From M3007 sp040397785 (lineage in GTDB: Bacteria; Bacteroidota; Bacteroidia; Chitinophagales; Saprospiraceae): a DNA stretch of 64,000 nucleotides. Shown here one piece after another: positions 52,331 to 59,810 of the stretch; within the stretch, counting starts at the first letter, position 1; each line of letters opens with the position of its first letter. A program made the position numbers and the translations under genes. The stretch spans positions 1 through 64,000 of the forward strand of contig JBBAVI010000003.1 of the NCBI GenBank assembly GCA_040397785.1, read 5' to 3'. The notes beneath the pieces were generated by a model that did no database searches, was not told the DNA's origin, and saw only the letters and a program-made list of their open reading frames with translations.

Positions 52331-52385
52331 TAAGTTGTACTTCGCGCTGCTTGCTTTTGTGCATGGCCTTCGGCCTAAATCATTG
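52331..52385. repeat. ~50-bp dispersed repeat with ggccttcggcc centre, copy 1
   Basis: The stretch with tgcatggccttcggcctaaa is closely matched by 59702-59753 (tacacttcgg... then gcatggcctttggcctaaat). The shared core is 22 of 23 bases and the similarity extends at lower level on both sides. It lies in the 136-base gap between two minus-strand genes. Confidence 0.55.
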
Positions 52386-52441
52386 AAGATCAGCGCTCAG
52401 CATGACAATAAATGCTGCCTTTCAGGCGGCGTTTAGTATAA

Positions 52442-53260
52442 TTAGGGTACCACAATTTCGGCACTGCTGCTGCTGTAAGCAACAAAGCACCCCAAAGCAC
52501 CTCCCGTAAAATTAGTATTGGGGTTGGCAGGCGCGGCAGAAAAACCGCCGTTGTCTAGGAGAATATTCGACAAAGTGAAGTAAAAATCGTACACTTTGGC
52601 ATCAATCGATTGCATTTCAATACTGATGTGGTCGCCCCGTTTGAAGGTATTAAAGCTGGCATTTGCATTCACGTTATTGCCGTCAATGTTTTTGTCATTG
52701 AAAACGATCAATTCTTCCGACATCGGCACGAGGGTGTCGTTAACGGTGATCAGCAAGCGATAATTGTTTGCTATAATCGCCGGATCGGTAAAATTGATGT
52801 ACACATTATAGGTCGTATCTTTCGAGCCAAGGCTTTGGAAAGGTGCTTCCTCCAAGGTGAGCGCATCCAAAGGTACCACAGGCGGTAAATAGGATTTGGC
52901 CTCGTAGGTTTTATCTCCAATTGTTACCGTGAGGGTATAGGATTTGCCTTCCTGGGCCGTGATTGTTTTGCTGTAATGTCCCTTTGCTTCAAACGGAATG
53001 ATGGTAGAAACACCGTTTTCTTCCTGCAATACCACACTGGCATTGTTGATGGGGGTTGGGTCGGTGGCGGTAAAATAGTCGCCCGTTTGGGTTACCTGCA
53101 CGGTAAACAGGTTGGTGCCGGGCATCAAGGCGGCTTCGATTACGACCCGGGGCGCGCTGTTGTTCAAATCAACTTCAACTACTTTTTCGCACGACGTAAA
53201 AATGGCGGCCAGCGCTATAATGCAGATCCAAAAGATTGGAAACATGGGAATTCGTGGCAT
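52442..53260 (-). CDS. DUF4249 lipoprotein, partner of the TonB-dependent receptor
   Basis: A 272-residue lipoprotein with lipobox Cys24 (AAIFTSC-EK). The DUF4249 body is beta-rich with a first Ig-like domain (VVEVDLNNSAPRVVIEAALM and NNASVVLQEENGVSTIIPF, KGHYSKTITAQEGKSYTLTV). DUF4249 genes regularly follow TonB-dependent receptors in Bacteroidota, as here (33-base gap after the receptor), and are thought to be surface subunits of a SusCD-like import or sensing complex; this is family knowledge, not seen directly. No SusD homologue is present. The ligand is unknown. Confidence 0.9.
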   Translation of the reverse strand: MPRIPMFPIFWICIIALAAIFTSCEKVVEVDLNNSAPRVVIEAALMPGTNLFTVQVTQTGDYFTATDPTPINNASVVLQEENGVSTIIPFEAKGHYSKTITAQEGKSYTLTVTIGDKTYEAKSYLPPVVPLDALTLEEAPFQSLGSKDTTYNVYINFTDPAIIANNYRLLITVNDTLVPMSEELIVFNDKNIDGNNVNANASFNTFKRGDHISIEMQSIDAKVYDFYFTLSNILLDNGGFSAAPANPNTNFTGGALGCFVAYSSSSAEIVVP

Positions 53261-53293
53261 GTTTATTCTTTTAAAAAGTTTAAAAAAAGGAAT

Positions 53294-55633
53294 TTAGAAT
53301 TTAAAATTATACGTAATGGAAGGAATCCAGCGGAACAAAGTCGTTTGCACGGCTTCTGTTTGTTGCGGATTGCCTTCTTTGGGCCGGAATGCGATGGAAT
53401 AAGCATTTCGGCGGCCGTAGGCATTGTACGCCGAGATATTCAGGCTGGATTCGCGGTTTTTGCGCTTGCGGAATTCGCGGGTCATGCCCAAGTCCAAGCG
53501 GTGGTAATTCGGGAAGCGGTAGCCGTTGCGTTCGGTGTAATAAGGCACCACGGTTCCTTCAAAGTAATAGCGCCCGGAAGGAAAGGTCACGGCATCACCT
53601 GTGTTGAATACCCAGTTGGCCGAAACCTTCCATTTTGAATTGAGGTCGTACATCGCCACAATGGAAAGGTCATGGATGCGATCCTGGCGGGCGGAGTAGG
53701 CCTTACCACCGTCGATGGCGTCAAATTTGCGCAGGGTGCGAGACAGCGTGTAGCCTACCCAACCGGTGAGTCGACCTTTGTTTTTGCGTACGAAAAACTC
53801 TGCCCCATAAGCTTCCCCTTTCCCATACACCAATTCGGCTTCTACAGAGCTGTTGAGCAGCAAATCGGCGCCATTTCGGTAATCAATCAGGTTTTGCATG
53901 TCCTTGTAATAGGCTTCTATGGAAAACTCAAACTGGTTGTCGTTCAAGTTTCGGAAATAGCCGAGGGCCAGTTGGTCGCCAATTTGCGGCTTGATGTTGT
54001 TGCTGCTGGGTACCCAAATATCCGTTGGAGCAGAGGTGGTGGAGTTGGACAAAAGGTGCAGGTACTGGTAATTGCGGTTTAAGGATGCCTTGATGGAACT
54101 TTGGGCGTTGATTTGGTATTTTGCGCTGATACGCGGCTCCCAACCGCCGTAATACTGGATGGATTCGCCTTTTTTATACTTTTTTTCGGTCAAAATATTG
54201 CCTGATCCATCAAATGTATAGGCCGTTCCCGCACCTACATAATTGAAGAAAGAATAGCGCAAACCATAATTCAAACTCCAGGTCGTGTTGATTTTCCAGT
54301 CATTTTGAAAATACCCGCCGCCTTCGTACGAGTATTTCTGGTCGAGTTTCAGCGCATTCACGGAGCTGTTTTCAGGGGCTTTGATCTGGCCGGGCAGGAA
54401 ATTGTGTCGGATCACATTGAAGCCAAATTTGAAACTATTGTTTTCGTTGGAAAACCACGAAAAGTCCTGCTTCAGGTTCCAGTCCTGAATTTGCGAACCA
54501 ATGCTGAATTTGCTTGAAGAATCGGCTGCAATGTTGAATTTGTAGTCGTACTGGCTGTAAATCAAGGAAGTATTGGAAAACAGGCGGTCAGAAAACAAGT
54601 GGTTCCAGCGTACCGTACCTGTTGCATTGCCCCAATCGAAACCGAAACTGTTACCTGCGCCAAACACATCGCGCCCGAAATAGCCGCTCAGGTAAACCCG
54701 GTCTTTTTCCGTAATTTGATAATTGGCCTTCAGGTTGAGGTCGTAGAAGTATAATTGGGATTCGCGCAGACTTTTGTTTTTCGACAGTTTCAGAAAAACG
54801 TCAGCATAGGTGCGGCGGCCGGATACGATAAAAGACCCTTTTCCCTTGGTAATCGGGCCTTCGATGGCAATTTTGCTGGAAATGATTCCAATTCCGCCCG
54901 AAACACCGAAGTTTTTGTTGTTGCCGTCTTTCATGCGAATGTCGAGAACCGATGCGATACGTCCGCCAAATTCGGCCGGCATGCCGCCTTTGTACAGGGT
55001 AACGTCCTTGATCGCGTCGGAATTGAACACCGAAAAGAAGCCCAAAAGGTGGGAAGCGTTGTACACGGGCGCTTCATCGAGCAAAATGAGGTTCTGATCT
55101 GCGGTGCCGCCGCGTACATAAAAACCGCTGTTGCCCTCGCCTGCTGATTTTACCCCGGGCAGCAATTGGATGGTTTTGAGGATGTCGGGTTCGCCAAACA
55201 AAACTGGTACCGCTTTCACGTCTTTGGGCGACAGTTTGGTGACGCTCATTTCCGTTTTGGTGATGTTTTGGTCTTCGCGTTCGGCTTTAACTTGCACCTC
55301 CATCAGGGTATTGTCGGCCGTACCCAGCTCAAAATTCCGGCTCAAATCGGCTTCCAGGTTAATTTTTTCGGAAATGGTGGTGTAGCCGAGGTACTGTACC
55401 CGCACGGTGTATTTTCCTTTGGGCAGGGTGAGCGAGTAAAACCCGTAAGCATTGGAACTGATGCCGGTGCCGGGCAATTCGGCGATGCTGAGGGTTGCGC
55501 CGATGAGGTCTTCGCCATTGGCAGCGTCTTTAATGGTTCCCTTGAGGGTTGCTTTTTGGGCAAAAAGGCCGGTACTGAAAAGCAGTACCCACAACATCAA
55601 TACCATCCGCCCTTGTTTTTGTTTTTGTAGCAT
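53294..55633 (-). CDS. TonB-dependent outer-membrane receptor
   Basis: A 779-residue receptor. The signal peptide is residues 1-26. A carboxypeptidase-regulatory-like beta-sandwich follows (ATLKGTIKDAANGEDLIGATL, residues ~28-110). The plug domain includes PDILKTIQLLPGVKSAGEGN, FYVRGGTADQNLILLDEAPV and YKGGMPAEFGGRIASVLDIR. A 22-strand-type barrel runs to the C-terminal aromatic (SITYNFKF). It has no TonB-box-distal sigma-regulator extension and no adjacent FecI/FecR pair. With the DUF4249 lipoprotein it forms a two-gene operon for uptake of an unknown large ligand. The plus-strand TATCTTTG at 55647 points away from it. Confidence 0.95.
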   Translation of the reverse strand: MLQKQKQGRMVLMLWVLLFSTGLFAQKATLKGTIKDAANGEDLIGATLSIAELPGTGISSNAYGFYSLTLPKGKYTVRVQYLGYTTISEKINLEADLSRNFELGTADNTLMEVQVKAEREDQNITKTEMSVTKLSPKDVKAVPVLFGEPDILKTIQLLPGVKSAGEGNSGFYVRGGTADQNLILLDEAPVYNASHLLGFFSVFNSDAIKDVTLYKGGMPAEFGGRIASVLDIRMKDGNNKNFGVSGGIGIISSKIAIEGPITKGKGSFIVSGRRTYADVFLKLSKNKSLRESQLYFYDLNLKANYQITEKDRVYLSGYFGRDVFGAGNSFGFDWGNATGTVRWNHLFSDRLFSNTSLIYSQYDYKFNIAADSSSKFSIGSQIQDWNLKQDFSWFSNENNSFKFGFNVIRHNFLPGQIKAPENSSVNALKLDQKYSYEGGGYFQNDWKINTTWSLNYGLRYSFFNYVGAGTAYTFDGSGNILTEKKYKKGESIQYYGGWEPRISAKYQINAQSSIKASLNRNYQYLHLLSNSTTSAPTDIWVPSSNNIKPQIGDQLALGYFRNLNDNQFEFSIEAYYKDMQNLIDYRNGADLLLNSSVEAELVYGKGEAYGAEFFVRKNKGRLTGWVGYTLSRTLRKFDAIDGGKAYSARQDRIHDLSIVAMYDLNSKWKVSANWVFNTGDAVTFPSGRYYFEGTVVPYYTERNGYRFPNYHRLDLGMTREFRKRKNRESSLNISAYNAYGRRNAYSIAFRPKEGNPQQTEAVQTTLFRWIPSITYNFKF

Positions 55634-55750
55634 AATCGTTGGTTGTTATCTTTGCTACTGTGACGGACGGGGAGGCTGGTACCCTTATGCGTGCGGGGAA
55701 ATATTTCTCAATAACAAAACAACAACTCGATTTATACCTATAATTTTATA

Positions 55751-55960
55751 ATGATGAAAAAGTCTCTTTATCCTATAATCTTGCGTTTCGCTTTAGCATT
55801 TACCCTAATTTCCATCCTGGATGATGCTTTGCAGTTATTCAACTACCATCCCCTGAACAATACAGACCCCTGGGGAAGGTATGTGCTACCACTAATCACA
55901 ACTGCTTGTATGGAACTTTTTTACACAAAAAACGCTCCAATGCCCAACTCCACCCCCTAA
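55751..55960 (+). CDS. Small hypothetical membrane protein
   Basis: A protein of 69 residues with one hydrophobic helix near the N-terminus (YPIILRFALAFTLISILDDA) and a second weak one (YVLPLITTACMELFY). No family is recognised. Support is modest: an ATG-ATG start, a Lys-flanked hydrophobic segment and a TAnnTTTG element (TATCTTTG, 55647-55654) about 95 bases upstream. The stop codon lies at the edge of a heptad-repeat palindrome. It could be a real small membrane protein or a chance frame. Confidence 0.45.
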   Translation: MMKKSLYPIILRFALAFTLISILDDALQLFNYHPLNNTDPWGRYVLPLITTACMELFYTKNAPMPNSTP

Positions 55961-56020
55961 ATCGGAAATCCCAAATCCAATCGGAAATCGGATATCATGT
56001 AATCGGATATCGGAAATCTC
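55959..56020. repeat. Heptad-repeat palindrome (aatcgga units) with atcatgtaat core
   Basis: The sequence consists of 7-base units of the type aatcgga/aatcccA on both sides of atcatgtaat (55994-56003), with ggatatc next to the core on the left and mirrored on the right. It fills the gap between the stop of the small gene (55960) and the stop of the convergent gene (56024). The same core with aatctta units occurs twice at 50576-50750. Confidence 0.75.
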
Positions 56021-56023
56021 CAC

Positions 56024-56992
56024 CTACCGCACCAAAATCACCGAATTCACATTCCCTTGCAAATCCGATTCCGTGCGCGGGTTCGCCGGATCGGTCATCC
56101 AGTTACCATCCACAATAAATTTATACAGGTGTTTTCCGTGGCCGAGCGGCAAATCAATCGACCAGCCGTTGGTTGTCCGGTTCATCAAAATGCCCGTTGG
56201 ATCCCAATTGTTGAAATTTCCCGCCAAATGGACGTTTTGTGCTTCCGAAAACCCTTTTAATTCGAAATGAATGGTTTTGGCCAAGCGCAAAACAGAGTTA
56301 AAGGTATTGTATTCATTATAGCGTTTTTCGGGATTGCCCGGGTCGTGCATCCAAACACTATCAACGATAAATTTGTACTCATAATCGGCGGGTAAAAGCG
56401 TCAGGTGGGCGCTCCAGCCTTCCGCAGTGGGTTTCATTTCGAGAGTATGTTCGTCCCAATTGTTAAAACTGCCTGTTAAAACCACCTTTTTGGCAGATTT
56501 AAACCCTTTTAATAAAAACGCCACGTTGCCCGTATCCTTTGCGACGGGCGCCACATTGGGGTTTTGCAAATCGTACCAACCGAGCATGCCTTTTTTGCGC
56601 AGCGCCGTTTGCGGGTCTGTAAAATAAGTGCCATTGATCACAAATTTGAACTGCCAATTGGGGGCGTCTTTGAATGCGTGGGTCGGTTTGCGCAACTCGA
56701 AACGGTAAGTATCCAAGCGTTTCATTTTCCAACCTTTTTCCGACCAATTGTTGAAATCGCCCTGTACCGCAACCTTAAGGATCTTCAGGTCGGCAAAATC
56801 AACAGCTGTGCTATCGGAGGCGCGCACTGCTTGAGCATAAGCACGCACATCAAATTCAAACACCACATCTTCCCCTTCAAAGCGATAGGTGCCGTACGGA
56901 CTTTTCGTTGTATCGACCTGGGCGCTGGCCGTTGCGGGCAGCACCAGAAAAAACAGGCAGCACCAATATGTATTTTTCATTGTATTTTTCAT
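56024..56992 (-). CDS. Secreted protein with three starch/glycogen-binding-like (CBM48/AMPK-type) domains
   Basis: A 322-residue protein with signal peptide (YWCCLFFLVLPATASAQ). It has three tandem beta-sandwich modules of the CBM48/AMPK-beta glycogen-binding type, each with the hallmark xFNNW and a YKFIVD-like strand: VQGDFNNWSEKGW/WQFKFVINGTYFTDP, LTGSFNNWDEHTLEM/YEYKFIVDSVWMHDP and LAGNFNNWDPTGILM/HLYKFIVDGNWMTDP. There is no catalytic domain. The first 24 bases of the gene are a 12-base tandem duplication giving MKNTMKNT, so initiation could occur at 56992 or 56980. It lies 14 bases after the aspartic protease gene in one operon. Its role may be carbohydrate binding or protein scaffolding. 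Confidence 0.88.
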   Translation of the reverse strand: MKNTMKNTYWCCLFFLVLPATASAQVDTTKSPYGTYRFEGEDVVFEFDVRAYAQAVRASDSTAVDFADLKILKVAVQGDFNNWSEKGWKMKRLDTYRFELRKPTHAFKDAPNWQFKFVINGTYFTDPQTALRKKGMLGWYDLQNPNVAPVAKDTGNVAFLLKGFKSAKKVVLTGSFNNWDEHTLEMKPTAEGWSAHLTLLPADYEYKFIVDSVWMHDPGNPEKRYNEYNTFNSVLRLAKTIHFELKGFSEAQNVHLAGNFNNWDPTGILMNRTTNGWSIDLPLGHGKHLYKFIVDGNWMTDPANPRTESDLQGNVNSVILVR

Positions 56993-57006
56993 TGATTCAG
57001 GGTTGT

Positions 57007-57975
57007 TTATCGCACTAAACGGTAAATTGTCAAACGCTTTTTGCGGTAATTGATGCTGAGGGGCTGCTGCGCAAAAAATTCGTAGCCCAACATACCATCC
57101 ATATACGTTTGGTACACCGTATTGATGTCGTCGAGGTTGGTGAGCAAGGTCGCCATGGGTTTGAGCGGAATCGAATCCAATTGCGCATTGTTCAGCATCC
57201 CGGACAGCACCTCAATTTTTTCGTTGCCCACCCCGCCCAGGTTTACCCGGCGTCTGATTTCGAAATGATCTTTCAAAAACCGCGCCCCGGCATCCTTGGT
57301 AAGCAAATTTTGTTCGGCACCGGTATCCAAACCAAACAGTTTGCGCTTTTTTTCTCCAAATTTAAGGGAAATCATGGCAACGTGCCCGGAAACTTCCAAG
57401 GGGAAACTTTGCAACACCGTGTATTCCCAATCGGGGATCCGTTCTATTTGATTGCCCTTGGCATCCAATTTTACCATTACCAACAGGCGCGCGGCATAAT
57501 CGAACAGAATTTCATAATCTTTAAACACTTCATAACCAATAATACCCAGCAATGCCGTCCGTTTGGCGCGTTCGATATGCCCCAGGTCAATGATCTCCGC
57601 CTTGAGTTGGGTAAGCAGCAAGTTGTCCAATAAAAACGTATCGAGGGTGGTATTGCCCAGTACACGCACCTTGCCCGTCACGCTGCCGCCACTTTCTGTG
57701 CCGAAGGCAGTCGGTTTACCCAAATAACGGTTGTTGAGCAGCAGGCCGTTCGCGCCCGTATCAAAGAAAAAATTGCCTTCCATTGTGTCAATCCTGGCCC
57801 GCACGGTGATGAGCGTACCGGTAAACGTGAACGGAATTCGGATAATATTGGGACTCAACCAGGTCGCCTGGGTAAAAACCAGGTCGGGCGACGTGCTGGC
57901 TCGGGCAAGTAGGGGGCTGCCTAAGCAGTTGATCCATAAAAAGAGGGCAAAACAAAGGCGTAGGATTGTTTTCAT
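57007..57975 (-). CDS. Secreted two-lobed retropepsin-like aspartic protease
   Basis: A 322-residue protein with signal peptide (LCFALFLWINCLGSPLLARA). It has two aspartic-protease lobes in one chain, each with an Asp-Thr-Gly motif: NFFFDTGANGLLLN (Asp72) and KLFGLDTGAEQNLLT (about residue 218). Each is followed by the hydrophobic-Gly partner (TALLGIIGYEVFKDYEI and DGMLGYEFFAQQPLSINY). Bacterial proteins of this type are usually annotated 'retropepsin-like aspartic protease' or 'aspartyl protease family'; few have been tested. It is first in an operon with the triple CBM48-like gene (14-base gap). Confidence 0.88.
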   Translation of the reverse strand: MKTILRLCFALFLWINCLGSPLLARASTSPDLVFTQATWLSPNIIRIPFTFTGTLITVRARIDTMEGNFFFDTGANGLLLNNRYLGKPTAFGTESGGSVTGKVRVLGNTTLDTFLLDNLLLTQLKAEIIDLGHIERAKRTALLGIIGYEVFKDYEILFDYAARLLVMVKLDAKGNQIERIPDWEYTVLQSFPLEVSGHVAMISLKFGEKKRKLFGLDTGAEQNLLTKDAGARFLKDHFEIRRRVNLGGVGNEKIEVLSGMLNNAQLDSIPLKPMATLLTNLDDINTVYQTYMDGMLGYEFFAQQPLSINYRKKRLTIYRLVR

Positions 57976-58031
57976 AGTTGGGGTATAAACGCAAAAAATG
58001 GGAATGTGTTTTTAGTGTGAAATACAATCTG

Positions 58032-58039
58032 TACGTTTG
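58032..58039 (+). promoter_or_regulatory. -7 promoter element of the secreted glycosidase-like gene
   Basis: TACGTTTG matches TAnnTTTG and lies 18 bases before the ATG at 58057. Confidence 0.5.
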
Positions 58040-58056
58040 CTTCACAACCGTTTAAA

Positions 58057-59685
58057 ATGATGTACAAGCGCATTTCAAAATTTGCAGTTAGCATTCATCT
58101 ATTTCTTCTTTTTACAATCCAAAGCAGCGCGCAGGATATTACCCATTTAACAGGAAGTGGTAATTTTACAAATGGCCAAACAACCGCTGAAGAAATACAG
58201 CAGATTGCCGTCTTAAACTTTATCGGTGCAAAAAGTACACGTGTAAGCGTATACCCATCCTATTGTTTTAATCCAGATACGAAAATAGGGAATCCATCCA
58301 GCATTGACAGTATTATGTTGTTGTTGTACCAGGCGGGCATCAAACCGATGATCCTTTTCGAATATTATGGTTTTTACAATGCTTTAGGGGCAAAAGACAA
58401 ATGGTATGAAATCGGTAAAAGTTTTGCGGAACGCTGGAGGCCTAATTCACCTTATTTACTTTCAAAAAACATACAAAATTGGGGTATTTCCGTGTATTCG
58501 GCAATCAACGAGCCGGATATCAATACGCCTTATATACCAAGGACGATCTTAGAGGGTACAGAAAACTATCATGATGCCTTGGAAGGACTGGCAGATGGCG
58601 TTCATTCGATTGATTCAAGTTTAAGGATCATTCCTGGAGGATGGGCATCCCAAAATGCCTTTAGTTGGAATGATGCCAATGGTTATGGCACCGCCATCGT
58701 AGACTTAATCAATTCGGGGAAATTGGCCGGATTCGATTTGCACACGTACAATGATAATACGTATGCACCGATCGTCGATAAACAGCAAGAATTTTATTGG
58801 AGGTATTGTGCGCAAGCCGATTTTAATGAAATACAGCAAGAAATTGGTATTAATAAACCCATTAAATTTTACTCTACTGAATTTAGCTACAAAGCCAATA
58901 TTCTGGGAATCGGCGAAGAAGAATCGGCAAAAAGACTTTTTACTTGTATTTGGAACAATTTAGGGGTGGTAAAAAGGGATGGTTTTACGCACGCCACTGA
59001 ATTTGCACTGGTTTGGAATTTGTACCACACGGTGGAATTTGATTCTGTATACGGTATGTGCAATCAATTCATGCCTTATATTCCAAATTTAAGAGGAACA
59101 ACGTTCAAACGCGCGATGGAATTAGGTGCGGGTATGAATTTCACCGCATTAGATCCCAATGGATCCGGCATATACAAATTGACCAATGGCTTAAAAGATA
59201 TGTGGGTGTGGCAAAATTATTACCGCTGGAGTCAAATAAACGGGACGTCCTTCACGATTGATTTGCCCGCCGATGCTTCGAAAATCATGCTGTACGGTTT
59301 TGATGGTTTAAGAGATTCCGTGGAAGTGGCTGGGAAACAAAACTACACCTTTACGCAGCTGCCAGAAAGTGAAACATTGGTGTTTGTAATTTTAAGAGCA
59401 CCCATTGTTGCTGAAAACACCCCGATGAACGTAAAGGATCATCATCCGTGGACCATTTTCCCGAACCCGGCAACAAATACGGTTTCCGTTAAATTGGAAG
59501 GCGACCCTGTTCTATATCAAAACGCGATTATCCAGATAAAAGACATGACAGGCAGGCTGCTGTTAACGGAAAATATTCATGCTGGCGATCATTCTATTAA
59601 TATGAATGCTTATAGTGCGGGTGTTTATATCCTGGAGGTAAGCAATCCTTTAACCAAAACTTGCATTAAATTAATTAAAATGTAA
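58057..59685 (+). CDS. T9SS-secreted putative glycoside hydrolase (clan GH-A-like)
   Basis: A 542-residue exported protein: signal peptide to ~25 (LFLLFTIQSSAQ), a TIM-barrel-like body to ~390, a small beta domain, and a T9SS sorting domain (IFPNPATNTVSVKLEG to TCIKLIKM). The body has the two acids expected of clan A retaining glycosidases: Glu152 in YSAINEPDI (acid/base, Asn-Glu-Pro) and Glu275 in FYSTEFSYKA (nucleophile), on strands 4 and 7 by spacing. FDLHTYNDN between them also fits GH39/GH5-type enzymes. The exact GH family is not recognised. It has no sugar-binding module or Sus-like partner nearby, and its codon composition is more AT-rich than its neighbours. Confidence 0.82.
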   Translation: MMYKRISKFAVSIHLFLLFTIQSSAQDITHLTGSGNFTNGQTTAEEIQQIAVLNFIGAKSTRVSVYPSYCFNPDTKIGNPSSIDSIMLLLYQAGIKPMILFEYYGFYNALGAKDKWYEIGKSFAERWRPNSPYLLSKNIQNWGISVYSAINEPDINTPYIPRTILEGTENYHDALEGLADGVHSIDSSLRIIPGGWASQNAFSWNDANGYGTAIVDLINSGKLAGFDLHTYNDNTYAPIVDKQQEFYWRYCAQADFNEIQQEIGINKPIKFYSTEFSYKANILGIGEEESAKRLFTCIWNNLGVVKRDGFTHATEFALVWNLYHTVEFDSVYGMCNQFMPYIPNLRGTTFKRAMELGAGMNFTALDPNGSGIYKLTNGLKDMWVWQNYYRWSQINGTSFTIDLPADASKIMLYGFDGLRDSVEVAGKQNYTFTQLPESETLVFVILRAPIVAENTPMNVKDHHPWTIFPNPATNTVSVKLEGDPVLYQNAIIQIKDMTGRLLLTENIHAGDHSINMNAYSAGVYILEVSNPLTKTCIKLIKM

Positions 59686-59701
59686 TTGGGTTGGGATTTT
59701 A

Positions 59702-59783
59702 CACTTCGGTCTTTATCATTTTGCGCATGGCCTTTGGCCTAAATCAATAAGCGCACATAAGCCCGCTCCAACAAGTCTAATAC
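59702..59783. repeat. ~50-bp dispersed repeat copy 2 and possible end of the 164-bp element
   Basis: 59702-59753 matches the element at 52331-52385, including gcatggcctttggcctaaat. Just beyond, acaagtctaat (about 59771-59781) equals the right end of the 164-bp palindromic element plus its flanking aat, and may be a decayed end of a third copy; eleven bases alone could be chance. Confidence 0.4.
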
Positions 59784-59810
59784 TTCATCACTTACATCTA
59801 AATCATACGT

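Noticed and set aside
52442..55633. SusC/SusD polysaccharide utilisation locus
   Set aside because: The receptor's partner is DUF4249, not SusD, and no glycosidase or regulator adjoins it. The putative glycosidase at 58057 is on the other strand and separated by unrelated genes.
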